From NCBI GenBank assembly GCA_964017065.1, contig OZ024788.1, positions 8,093,202 to 8,157,201 of the forward strand: a stretch of DNA of 64,000 nucleotides, given 5' to 3'. Source of the stretch: Haliclona indistincta (Eukaryota; Porifera; Demospongiae; Haplosclerida; Chalinidae). Positions 1 to 15,681 of this stretch are shown in pieces; the first letter of the stretch is position 1; the number at the start of each line of letters is the position of its first letter. Below the pieces are notes generated by a model that was given only the letters and a program-made list of their open reading frames with translations, had not been told where the DNA came from and did no database searches. The translations under genes and the position numbers were made by a program.

Positions 1-24
1 AGGAGGAACAGATCGAGAGAAGGG

Positions 25-4769
<4,745 letters not shown>

Positions 4770-4841
4770 TGTAATCCACATGTATGTCACTGTCTAAATA
4801 AATATATTTTGTGTACGAAATGGTACCTTGGTGGTTTAACC

Positions 4842-5100
4842 GTAGTGTGCTGGTTCAACTGTAGTGCGCTTGCCTAACTAGCGAATGTGCTAGGGTTCAA
4901 ATCCTGAACGCCATCAGAGAAGACATCAAATTCAGCCCAAAATGGGTACCCGAGATGCACACTGGTCCATGCTGCCAGTGTAGGCACCCAAGAGTAGCAC
5001 AGGTACCATAAATAGACAGTGAGACACGGCATTGTCAATTTATAGTAACTGTGCTACTCTGGGTGCCTACACTGGCAGTATGAAGCACAGTTGGTACCAG
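4842..5100 (+). repeat. Possible tRNA-derived SINE with a hairpin body
   Basis: 4852-4913 resembles a tRNA from the D-arm onwards: GTAGTGCGCTTGCC followed by a B-box GGGTTCAAATCC. The acceptor stem is not intact, so I do not call a tRNA gene. The following part holds an interrupted inverted repeat (about 4970-5006 against 5050-5085, sharing GCCAGTGTAGGCACCC and its complement). Together these look like a Pol III-derived SINE between RNF113A and the GH16 gene. Confidence 0.4.
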
Positions 5101-5436
5101 CAGCAGGTTCCAAGAGTTGCATCATACCTGCTTAGTGCGCAGCAACAGGTGGCCTCATTGAAAGGCAGTGTTTTCACTGTTCATCCAATATGCAATGGAA
5201 CCTAATCTACAATCACTACTGTAACACACATGGGTGATGAACTGTTGTATTCCGCATAATAGTGATAACCCCTTAGACACTTTGGGATGTACATTTATGC
5301 CGTACTACATGTCCATTATTTCACTACAGTCAGTAAAACACATCATGGTATAATTAATACTCTATTATTGAGTATTGATGAGTTATTCTTGTTTACAATA
5401 GAACTATTCCACACCAGCTATTCTTGTTTGTCTGTT
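5101..5436. other. Intergenic between SINE-like repeat and GH16 stop
   Basis: No gene recognised. It contains the 3' flank of the minus-strand GH16 gene; short ORFs here are shadows. Confidence 0.5.
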
Positions 5437-6522
5437 CTAATTGTATGTCCACACTTTTACATAATCCACTTGCATGGCAGCATTCTCTCCGTCCCAAGTT
5501 GGATACCACTGACTCTTAGCATCAGTGAATGCGTTCACAGCATGTGGGTCTGTGTTGCTCCATGGCTTACCATCACCATCTGGAAAGTAGCTATTAGTAC
5601 CACCACAAGCTACGTTAAGAATAAGATAAAATTTTCGATCAAAAGGTGCATTTGTTGATTTTGTTCCAGTTCCAGTCCAAGGGTTTGTCCATGGTGGACT
5701 CTGCCATCCGCCCAGGCTCCAGAATGATTCATTAATTGCCATGCTCAGTACAACGTTAGACTCGTCATCGAAATATGTTCCAATGTATGTTTCATTCCAG
5801 ATCAAACCATAAACGTGGAAATCATCACTTAGGTCTTTTGTTTTGTATGTTGCATGGGTTTTTTGCCAAAAATCTTCAGACCAAGAGGGACCCCAGTGAA
5901 GCGTGGATCCAAAGGTGTCTCGTCCTCCTGGTGGGTAGGATGGAGCATTTCCACGTGACTCAACAATGTCAATTTCTCCACTTGCTGGCCAATCCCCATA
6001 CTCATTCTTTGCTGGAAGCATCCATATTGCCGGCCAAAGCCAGTCTCCTCGTGGCAACTTAGCACGTATTTCAACATGTCCGTACATAAAGTTAAATCCT
6101 TGCACTGAGCGAAGACGAGCAGATTTTACTGGATTAAGATAGTTACCGCCACCACCAGAAGTCCTGAAACAACCATAAAACTGTGGTTGAGTACACCTGT
6201 CCGCTGGAGATCCACCCCATAGGTCCATGGTAAAGCCATTGTGTACATTGTCTAGTCCAATATCATCTTCGGTGAGAGTAGGACGCAGGTAGAGTATACC
6301 ATCACGCACATAGCTGTTTGAACGATTATTAGTGTAGAGTTCAAACTCCCAGTTCCCGCCTCCTGACATAGTGATCTCATGTTGCCACAAGCTGAAGTTC
6401 AGTGTATCAAACTCCTCATCAAGAGCAAGGGTCATTCCTTTGTCAGCCACAGCTGATGATGACAGTAAAGAAACAAGAATCATCCATGATAGCATGGCTA
6501 CAGCATTCAATGCAGCGGGCAT
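5437..6522 (-). CDS. Secreted GH16 family beta-1,3-glucanase-like protein
   Basis: A 361-aa single-exon protein. It has an N-terminal signal peptide (about residues 1-27, hydrophobic core MLSWMILVSLL) and then a glycoside hydrolase family 16 jelly-roll domain. The catalytic signature ExDxxE is intact as GEIDIVESRG (nucleophile E183, D185, acid/base E188), so it is likely an active endo-beta-1,3-glucanase rather than a catalytically dead glucan-recognition protein. Other family features are WLWPAIWMLP before the motif, STLHWGP, and the C-terminal VDYVKVW strand. Likely role: digestion or sensing of fungal, algal or bacterial glucans outside the cell (inference). It has no introns, unlike its neighbours. 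The start ATG at 6520-6522 gives the signal peptide. Confidence 0.92.
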   Translation of the reverse strand: MPAALNAVAMLSWMILVSLLSSSAVADKGMTLALDEEFDTLNFSLWQHEITMSGGGNWEFELYTNNRSNSYVRDGILYLRPTLTEDDIGLDNVHNGFTMDLWGGSPADRCTQPQFYGCFRTSGGGGNYLNPVKSARLRSVQGFNFMYGHVEIRAKLPRGDWLWPAIWMLPAKNEYGDWPASGEIDIVESRGNAPSYPPGGRDTFGSTLHWGPSWSEDFWQKTHATYKTKDLSDDFHVYGLIWNETYIGTYFDDESNVVLSMAINESFWSLGGWQSPPWTNPWTGTGTKSTNAPFDRKFYLILNVACGGTNSYFPDGDGKPWSNTDPHAVNAFTDAKSQWYPTWDGENAAMQVDYVKVWTYN

Positions 6523-7102
6523 AGCTGGTCACAAACGAGTTGAACCAAATTGCTGACAAATACCCTCCAGTTGCACAATTGTCTAAATACACTATTTTCC
6601 ATATTAGTGTCTTGCTACTACAAACCCAACTCCTATCGCAATCGTGATAACCATGCATGTGACTCAGTGACAGACTATCATACATACACACATAGTTGAC
6701 AGAAGGTAAAAATTGTTCCTTATTTTTGAATATCACTGCATCAGTCTAGCCTACTTTAGCTATTTGACCTTTTTTCTTCACCTTTGACCCCGCATGACCG
6801 ACTAATTTCCCTCTGCCGTTTTGTTTGTCATTATGTCTTTCATCCTTACTCCCAGTGAACGTTGACAATAATATATTATTCTTTTTGACTGTATTATAAA
6901 CCAGTTGCTGATCAGTGAGTGGTATAATGAGGATAGCAACCCAACTCAATGAACAATACCGGATACAATAACCGGTTATACAAGAAATGATAATATTCTG
7001 CTGTTGAGAAATGCTATATAATATGAACAGAACTGAACTAGTAAAATTGATTGAAAAAGTGAAATACTGGATATAACCGGATAAAACCGGTTTGTCTGTC
7101 TA
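6523..7102. other. Intergenic: GH16 upstream region and 3' flank of the F-box gene
   Basis: No gene recognised on either strand. It must contain the GH16 promoter (minus strand), but I see no clear TATA box. Confidence 0.4.
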
Positions 7103-10100
7103 TCAAAGAATACTGCAGCAATTGCACCGCCTTGTTCTCTGCTGTTGAGCGGGAGTCTGAGAGTGGTGAGGTGGAAAGTAGGCGTGTACTTTAACGTCTT
7201 GCCGAGATCGCTGTATAAGAGACACAAATGACTGACAGACTGATTAGTTAGAAAAACTAACCTGGAGCTTGTGGATGGCAAACCTAGAAATGGTTTGACA
7301 ATCAAACACTTCCACTCTTCTTAACTTGACACAACCCCTGGAAGTAAGGAAATACCCAGTTTAGGTGCATGCTCAAGTTATTGAAAAGAATACTGCAACA
7401 GAATACTACAGATCCATTGCACAAAGAAATTTGATAGCAAGGTATTTTGACAATAGCATTGCACCAGATACAATTACTTGGACAGAAAAACTGATTCATA
7501 TTCAGTGGTTTGGCTGTTAAGGATTGATGATCTTTGAATTACTGAGCTGTTGAATTATGATCTATGAGAAACTCAGCTTGACCTTGCCCACAAAATTTTT
7601 AACTGAATGACAATTTTTAGCAAACAAAGCTCAAGCAAAGGTTACTATGCCTTTACAATGGCTTGGGATAGCCTACGATGTCATGGGCAGAAACAGTACA
7701 TATAAACTTCACTTCATTGTGGTGCACACTGTTTGCGAAATATTGCTGAGATTACATTGTGTGTATGATACGGGAAGTCTAGACTTCTTACAGCTTACCG
7801 TAGCATCTCAAGCGACTGGTCCGTGATGAGTGGGCAGTTGTCCAACTCCAGTACTTGCAACTCCTCACCACAGTGACCATTCACTAGAAACCGAATACCA
7901 ACGTCAGTAATCCTCTCACAGTGAGACAGTACCTAGCAGATAGTAAGGAACGAGGAAGACATGTATCATTTCACGCCCTGCCCACCCCAAGATTTTGATC
8001 ATTGGTGCTATCATGAGCTATACAGGGACAAATTTCAAACAAATCCTCACTACTTTAAGGTAAGGCTATGGGGATAAAATAAATTTATGCATTTTATACT
8101 GGTGTCTATCAAAAGCCCGACTCCAGGGGCTCACTCATGCGTACAAATATCCACGTTGGGCTCGAGGGTTCCCCTATTGGGGAAGGCAGGGCTCGACATA
8201 GATAGGAAGTGGGTGTCTAACAAGAACTCTCCAACAAGAGCCAGATAATGAACAACTTTTACATGTACATGTATATCACTTACTAATCTCTCCAGTTGAT
8301 GGCAGTGTTGCGCTAGTTTGGATAGTGTAACATCTGATATCTGTTAGTGTAGTAAACAGGTCATGTGAGAGTCATGTGACAATGCTGTGCTTACCAGAAT
8401 GCACTCCTCAAGATCCATTCTCTTCAACTCTCCACAACCCTGATGAGAAACGAAATAAAAGTGACACGGCAAACAACAAGTATCTGAAGTTGTCATAAGC
8501 ATTTTAAAGCTGTAAGTGAGAACAAAGAAATATAGTGACAGGACTCACTTGTGCTAATGCAGCAAAGCCATTGTCCCCAAAATGAGCACAGCCAGCTGCT
8601 TCTAGATCCCTGCAAGAAACAAATAAATAAAATTAATAACTAACAAAATTACTGAAGCTAACAAGCACTTATTAGTTACCCATTGTATGTAAATCGTACA
8701 CTTTACTTCCCTATTGACATACTTTCACAAACTCAGTCATAAAATCAATGCGGGATATCATTGCTCAGCCGATGGGCAGTACCCAACAACATGTTCTAAG
8801 TGATAAATACTGATCAGATTTCAACCGGGAAATCAGGTTTGACATACTCAATAATCAGTTGGTGACTGATTTCGAATGTCTAGCCACCTGACTGACCTGA
8901 CAAATTTTAACTAGTTAGTCGTCTAGTGTATATAAAGAACGTGACAAAGTGAAACAAAAAATCAGTAGCAAGTTGCTCAGTCATGGCTTGGTTGCATTCT
9001 ACTGTGCCCTTATTTCTAATAGCTAGTGCAGTGCTTCTGGTCTCTGCTCAACTGGATACAATCAATGACGTCACGACCAATGATACACTGAGCAAGATAT
9101 TCGCCATACCAACTTGCTCTGCTGACTATCAAAGAATGAGCCTTGATAAACCAAGATCCGTGCTGAAAATGTCAGGAGCTCACGCTATTTGCGTCAGACC
9201 CAAAGACGGAGCATTTATATCAGCCTTCTGGAAATCTAATCCTCAATTTGCATTCATGTTCGATAAAAATGGTGCGATAATGAAAATGATCAAAATGCCT
9301 AAAGGAACAACGTACAGCGTAGGATGTGCGTTCACAGACGACAAGCTATACTATGCTAACACAAGAGGCAATAAAATACTGCAGTTTAGCAGTGACGGAA
9401 CGTATGAAAAAGATTTTGTCACCGGATCCAAATTCCTGCGAATCACAACACGAGGAAATCTGCTCTATTCCACAATCGAGGGGTCTAAACAGGTCCGTGC
9501 CTATGACATTAATACCGGAGAAGTCGTGTACAGCTTTGAAACTAGTCGCGAAAACGCTCGAGGACTAGCTTTCAATCCAAAAACTTCAAAGTATTTGCTG
9601 GTTACAGCATGGGGCAGTAATGTCGTGGAATTCTTCACCTACGATGGAAGAAGAATAGGACAAAAAACATATCCTGAAGGTAAAGGGTATGATGCAATAC
9701 TGGTTGATAGCAAACACAACGTGATTGTTTGTGATCGCGGTCTTCACGAAGTGCACGTCTACAACTACAAAGGCAAGCTGGTCAAGAGGATAACAGGATT
9801 CAGTGATCCGACTGGTGTTGCCATGGGTTACGAATGTGACTCGCTGATAGTGGCTGACATCAACAATGGCATCTACCTGCTATAGCACTACACACAAAGG
9901 CTCCAAGAATGTACTCAGTTAAAAAATTTTGTCCATGTTCTGTAAATGTTTGTGACAGAATTTTTAGCTTAGTCGGAGTAAAGTTATGGTTTAAAAAAAT
10001 CACATTACAAAATTTCAATGACAAAAGTGTGATTTTCTTAGGACATTTGCTGAAAGTTCGTTATTTTATGGCTGGATTCAAGTACGATTTGTTAGATATA

Positions 10101-13100
10101 CCCGAGTCTCTATCATGTCGTCTTATATTGCGAGACCCATAACTAGTTAGCTTTGTGGAATACGATCTTGTGAATTCTGCATCGGTAGGCGAAGGCTATG
10201 GGACAGCATTGCCCGGCAAACTTTACCAAGGAAATATAATGAATACACTCACAAAGCAATTACTTTTGCTAGCGAGAGTAAGCTATGTGCCTATCATTGT
10301 TATGCCCCACTACCTACAGCTGGGGAACTTCAGGAATAATAATCAATAATGATCAATGCCATACAGTGATTGTGCCAAAGTGGCTGATACGTCATTCATG
10401 CTAGAAATAATTATCATAAAATTACATTTTTGTGGGTGCCTTGACAGCACGAGCAACGAAAACTCTCACATAATCGTTATACATTCTATATTGGAGCAGA
10501 AAAAATTCTGATTAGCTAAACAAAATTAATTTCTCAACATGGCAAAATTCCTATGTTTAAGCAGTAGCAAGGACTACTTAGAGTACATGTACATGGAATA
10601 TCACAAACCTAAGTTTTGGGCAGTTGTTGCCAAGGTGACGTAGACACACATCAGTCAATCTATCACAACGTGACACTGACAAGCTCTCGAGATTGGGACA
10701 ACCTTCACTGACTGCGTGTACGCCAGCATCACTAACAGACTGAAGAGAACAAGAAAAGCAAGTGAATACTATAGCAGAGAAAGGGCCAAGAACTCACTTT
10801 ACATCCTTGAATATTAAGTTTAGTTAGACACTTTGCGTGGGTTCCAACATCTCTCAACACCTCATCATTTACCTACAGAGTGTGTGTAAGACAACAAATT
10901 TCATGTACTGAGCATGTACTGTATTATAAATATGACGCCTTTTATTTTTCGGCACATTCTCATTAAAATACCTGTTAAACCTCAAAATTTAAGCAAGACT
11001 AGTGCTTTAACTGTGAAGTATTATTGCCATACAATTTTGGTGTACAAAATTAATCTGACGTAAAATAATTTGCTTTTACTGAAATGAAAAAGGTGCTGGA
11101 TGCCACACCTCATAGAATGAAGCTGCAGGTGCGATTTTTTCTTAGAAACACATGCTCGTTGCCACACCTCCAATTATATTATGGCACTTCTATAATTTCT
11201 GTCACAATTACATTGTACTTCAAAATATCTGGCAGTTTGAAAATTTTGTAAAATTATTTAGACATTACGCAATATATAATGTATCATTGTTGCTTACATC
11301 AGCACAATATTGTAGAATGAGTGATAAGAGATGATCACAGTTCATCATGAGAGTCCTCAATCCACTAGGACCAACAGCACAATATGATAGATCTACATAC
11401 TCTAACAGCGAACAGCCAGACCTAAAAAAAGACATTGAATGATTAGCAATTATTCATGAATAGATTCATTGCATGATCGTGTGACTGGACGTCATTGAAA
11501 GCAGTCCAAACCAGGCATGTATTTTCAAAAGAGAATAAGCATTTGCATGCCTAGTCACGTACAAATTTAAGTAAATAAGCATAATATTACAAGTATCCTA
11601 GACACGCAGACAAATTTATTAAGACACATACGCTATATGATGACATGATGCATCTGTTATCCCTCTACATGAGTAGAGATCAAGATAAGTGAGTTTGTGA
11701 CAGTGTTGTGATAAACTGGCGGCTGCAGAATCGGTTAGTTTGATACACTTTCTGAGTATTAGCTTGTCAATGAGAGGACAGTTCTGTGAGAATATGCTAC
11801 AAGAGAGATGAAAAAAGGAGGTAAAATTTGAACAAAATTGAAGGTAAAATTTGAACAAAATCGAAGGCAAAATTTGAACTCGGGTAAATTTTTCACTGGG
11901 TTCATAAAAAATTGACCTTTTCAAATTTACCATAATTTTATTCCATGTTGCAAGTGTAGTAATACGTTTCTAATACGTTCATTTTTGACTCGGGTTTGAA
12001 AACAAACTAGTAAAATGCTGTACAGTATAATGGTGTCTAGTTACCCTTCAGTAGCACATACCAAAATCGGGAAATTTTCATGTGATAAATCGACCTGCCC
12101 CGCTAAAATGTCTTAACATCGAAATTCTACACCAATTAGCATAGCTACTTCCAATTCTGCTCTCAATGTACACACTTAGTGTTTTAAACACTGTTTAACT
12201 GTTCATCTACTGGTAGCACCATCTTCATGTAACCTCACCTCACAGCTGTATCCTCCACATCCTCACAACCTCGTAAATTCAGTGTACGCAGAAAACCACC
12301 GCACCGTGCTGACAACCGCTTCATCACTGCCTCCTGCGTAGTAAATTGAAAGACAAAATATGACAATCATACGGCTTTTATTTAGCATGCCATCATAATT
12401 GCAAATTGGAATTCTCACAAAATGAGATGGTTTTGGCTGAATACGCAGCAGCATTGCTCACGTGATGAATTACGCAACATTCCTGCTTACAACAAAGTTG
12501 CGTAATATTGTACTGCTTTAGTTTTATTAATTTTTCTGTGGGAGATGAAGTGTTATTAATACAAAATTTACACTGAGGTGTGTCACAAAATAGGCGGGTG
12601 TTAAGAGTTCTCTTCATGTAATGTCGCGCTCAATAATCAAAGTTGTCTAGCGTATCATCATCACCTTTAACTACCAATTTACTATTCTTTGTTTTTTTTA
12701 CACTGATACTGATATACTTAGACAATGATAACAATTACAGCTCTTAAAATTAATAAATACAGTAGAGCCCCCTCTAAGGCGGACATCATCGGGACCAACA
12801 AAATAGAGAGGGTGTCCTCTGGTCAGGGGTTTATTATACATTATGTGGGTTATATTTGGGATTCAGTAAGTGTTCATTATAGAGGGATGAGAGGTGTCCT
12901 CTAAGAGGGGTTCCACTGTACAAGTATTATACTACTAGCTATAATGCAACTAGCAGCTCATTGTTACTTACCTCAATGCCGGTTTGAAAGTCGAACAGAT
13001 TAACGTGTTGCCAGTTGCTACCATCAAGGGCTAGCTCATTCCATTGCTGGAGATACAAAAAAATAGAGAATTTATAACAATTTCTTTTCAAAACAGCAAA

Positions 13101-15047
13101 GGCGCTGCAATTTATAATTTCGGAGCCTTTCATAGTGCTCTAAACGGAATTAATCTGCATACTACACAATAGTAAAAATACTGTATAGCAGAAAATTTTC
13201 TCATATGCACGAGATAGAGCATTTTGCGAATAATATTAGTCAACTATGTAAAACAATGACATTAATAATATTTGTAGATAAAAAATTTTATGTAAAACTT
13301 CCACAGAAAAAATCTTCCTGCTTTACAGTAAGCTCTATGATTGCTCAAACAGAATGTAAAGGAAACATTCTATTTCCTCTGATACGAATCCGCATATAAT
13401 TTGTGGTTACAACAAAATTAACAGTATGTTTGTAAATAATCACTAGTGTACACACAGGTCACAGTGATAGTTCAACAACTCTCACTCACAACGCACCTTA
13501 CACACTTGGGCACATCTACACTTGGACACAACATCAAGGAACGAGAAAATCCTGCATAAGGTAGAGAAGAAATATGTCACTGAGCTCAAATATACATGTA
13601 GAATACACATAATACTACCTGTTTATAACAGCCAGCTAGCTATCTAGTAAGTAGTAATAGCTATTTTACATATACAGTGGAGCCTGTCAACAGACCTGCT
13701 TATAACAGTCAGCTAGCTAGGGACCAAACAGTACAGTGGAACCTGTCTATAGTGGTCACTGTCTGCTTATAACAGCCAGCTAGCTAGGGACCAAACAGTA
13801 CAGTGGAACCTGTCTATAGAATATGCTGCCTTGTTTATGACAGGCAGGAACCTGTCTATAGTGGTCTTTGCCTCCTAATGTTAGCTAGGGACCAAATAGT
13901 ACAGTGGAACCCTCCTGTCATTGCCTGCTTATAGGTGCTAGCACCTATATCAGTCAGCGCAGGGACAAATAGTACAGTGGAACTGGTTGGCTACTGTGAC
14001 AAGCTTGCTGGGAACTAGCATAGAGAATGGTACGGATCAGTAACTAGCTATGTCGTACAGAGGTGACCATCGATCACGTAGATCTGACACACTATCACAT
14101 CACATAGACACCTTCAAGTGGAACCTGACTGCCAAATACGTACTGCTACCCCTGTACACAAGCGTGTTAACTACATGCATAATACACATGTACCAATAGC
14201 ATACTAGTTACATTGTGTCATGCCCTGTGCTATTCGTACTAACAAGGTACAATGTATTTCTGAGTGGATGCACTGAAAATTTGGAAGCACAAACCAAACT
14301 TTTTTGAGCCTCATCCGTAAATTTTAAAGCATCCTGTTTTCGTTTCCAGTATTGTACTAACAAACTTGTTGTGCCATAATTCTGTTGGCAAGAATCTACT
14401 CAATGTAGACCTACACATAACAAAGGCACTGTATAGTGTACTGAGCAGGTGCCAACTTGTACGAAGATTTTATCTCCTTTTCAGCCCAGCTGTGCTACAG
14501 AATACAACTGATTGCCTGAATGAAACACCTTGTGCTCTAGTGAATACAACATTGTAGCTACTGACAGAGTATACATGTGTGTGTGCAACCAAGCAAAAGG
14601 GCTTTTCAGTGCACTGCATGCCGAAGAAGGTAAATAACATCAAAATAAAGTTGATACTTATGCTCCCTAGCCCAGGTGACCGTTTTATGGACATAATAAC
14701 AGAACAGATGAGTCTTGTATGGTTGCTAATAGCAATGTACACAAGTATATACAGTACTAACCATACAAGCACAGTGTACACATGTTTATAGCACAAAAAT
14801 AACACAAACCGTGTCCACACATGCTATACCTCAATATCAAGTCAGCTGGCAGCTTCTGGATAGGCGTATGGTGGTTTTTCCCTGTCCACTGCGAACTCGA
14901 CCGAGGACCCTGTTCATGAGAGATCAGACCATCTACTGAAGAAGCTGACATCTCACTACCAGCAGAACTGCTGGACACATCACTTATTGCGTCTTCTTCC
15001 TGGTCTGATTTGCGCCACCATAGCAGGCGCGCCATGACACTGCCCAT
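7103..15047 (-). CDS. FBXL20: F-box/leucine-rich repeat protein, FBXL2/FBXL20 type (at least 14 exons)
   Basis: Substrate receptor of an SCF (Skp1-Cul1-F-box) ubiquitin ligase. Exons, 5' to 3' on the minus strand: 15047-14830, 13551-13497, 13046-12972, 12333-12239, 11796-11632, 11421-11298, 10872-10798, 10739-10609, 8609-8549, 8439-8395, 8340-8284, 7932-7799, 7210-7103. The first two encode the F-box (KLPADLILR joined to IFSFLDVVSKCRCAQVCK); LALDGSNWQHVNLFDFQ and RCGGFLRTLNLRGCE follow, as in FBXL20, then LRRs with the cysteine-containing LxxC repeat. The last exon encodes KVHAYFPP and ends RRCNCCSIL, a CaaX box (CSIL, leucine favours geranylgeranylation) as in FBXL2/20, suggesting membrane anchoring. 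One short exon of length 3n+1 between 7793 and 7211 is required by phase and by homology, and I could not place it. A Ser-rich N-terminal extension precedes the F-box. Confidence 0.88.
8929..8937 (+). promoter_or_regulatory. TATA box of the nested propeller gene
   Basis: TATATAAAG lies 46 bp upstream of the ATG at 8983, allowing a very short 5' leader. It is the clearest TATA element in the window and fits an intronless, separately transcribed gene inside an intron on the opposite strand. Confidence 0.6.
8983..9885 (+). CDS. Secreted beta-propeller (NHL/SMP-30-like) protein nested in an F-box gene intron
   Basis: A 300-aa intronless ORF. A signal peptide (about residues 1-22, LFLIASAVLLVSA) is followed by about six repeats of four-stranded propeller blades, each with a pattern like GxxFVxDxxxxxIxxFxxxG. 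Examples are LYYANTRGNKILQFSSDGT, KYLLVTAWGSNVVEFFTYDG, NVIVCDRGLHEVHVYNYKG and SLIVADINNGIYLL. No catalytic residues can be identified. It resembles NHL/SGL-type propellers used for ligand binding or lactonase-like activity, but the specific function is unknown. It lies entirely within the F-box/LRR gene intron between exons 8609-8549 and 10739-10609, on the opposite strand, with its own TATA box. Confidence 0.8.
   Translation: MAWLHSTVPLFLIASAVLLVSAQLDTINDVTTNDTLSKIFAIPTCSADYQRMSLDKPRSVLKMSGAHAICVRPKDGAFISAFWKSNPQFAFMFDKNGAIMKMIKMPKGTTYSVGCAFTDDKLYYANTRGNKILQFSSDGTYEKDFVTGSKFLRITTRGNLLYSTIEGSKQVRAYDINTGEVVYSFETSRENARGLAFNPKTSKYLLVTAWGSNVVEFFTYDGRRIGQKTYPEGKGYDAILVDSKHNVIVCDRGLHEVHVYNYKGKLVKRITGFSDPTGVAMGYECDSLIVADINNGIYLL
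12758..12920. mobile_element. Small MITE, pogo/Tigger-like ends
   Basis: TACAGTAGAGCCCCCTCTAA at 12758 is matched in inverted orientation by CTAAGAGGGGTTCCACTGTA ending at 12920. The 163-bp element is bounded by TA and also carries internal complementary segments. Ends of the CAGTxGAxCCCC type are typical of Tigger/pogo-derived MITEs (family knowledge). It lies in an intron of the F-box gene. Confidence 0.65.
13672..13985. repeat. Degenerate tandem repeat in F-box gene intron 1
   Basis: Several imperfect copies, spaced about 60-70 bp, of a unit containing TACAGTGGAACCTGTCTATA and CAGCTAGCTAGGGACCAAA. The motif resembles the end of the 12758-12920 MITE, so the array probably grew from a MITE terminus. 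Confidence 0.65.
13986..14829. other. Intron 1 of the F-box gene, no further feature seen
   Basis: AT-rich sequence with only short shadow ORFs on both strands. Confidence 0.4.
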
Positions 15048-15681
15048 CTCGTGCCGCCTCGTCTCGACGCGCCTGGCTAGAGCCTGTGCTCAAAGCTGTT
15101 GTCGCAGCAACTGCTACTTTCCGAAAACATTTCGCGCGAGTAGTAAGACTTGATGCATTCAATATTTCTTTTGCTTGCGTTTAAAAAGAAAATATTGTTT
15201 CTCACTACAATACTAGATTTGTAGTAAAGCCACTATTATCTAGGCAGAAGTTAGTGTTCAAAGACACAATATATAATCATTATACAGCGTATGTCGACCA
15301 GGTATGGATGCCACGTGTACTATTTCAAATACCATACAATTTAGTCGAGCAGTTTACCTTTATAGCCGACGTTGAACCATTAGATTGAGTCCCCAATGCG
15401 TGCTTGACATTGTACGACGCCATTCTCGTACAATCAGCTTCGCTAGAGCCCAAACAATGGCTCGACAGGAGAGAGAAACCACTAACTAAAGGAAGTCAAC
15501 ATTGGGGGCGTGGTTGCACTCTGATATTCTTGGATGGCTCACCTCTGAACTGATTATTAGATTAACGGTATTTAAGCAAGCTAAAGGTGCTGCACAGAAG
15601 GTGTCTGTCTTTATTCTGTGGCTCTGAGCTAGAGATCACTTGTTGAACAGCACGCAGTTCAGTCTGACAGTCTATTGCAAG
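15048..15681. promoter_or_regulatory. Divergent promoter region, F-box gene (-) and GLI gene (+)
   Basis: A 634-bp interval separates the two start codons, which face away from each other, so it should carry both promoters. A possible upstream coding exon lies on the minus strand at 15423-15358 (66 nt, MASYNVKHALGTQSNGSTSA..., donor GTAAAC). It could be an alternative first exon of the F-box gene or of an unrecognised transcript. No TATA box is evident. Confidence 0.45.

Noticed and set aside
4852..4913. tRNA gene
   Set aside because: The B-box and D-arm are convincing but the acceptor stem does not pair, so a SINE relic is more likely.
6976..7305. 109-aa minus-strand ORF
   Set aside because: Overlaps the CaaX exon of the F-box gene in a different frame; the conserved reading is KVHAYFPP...CCSIL.
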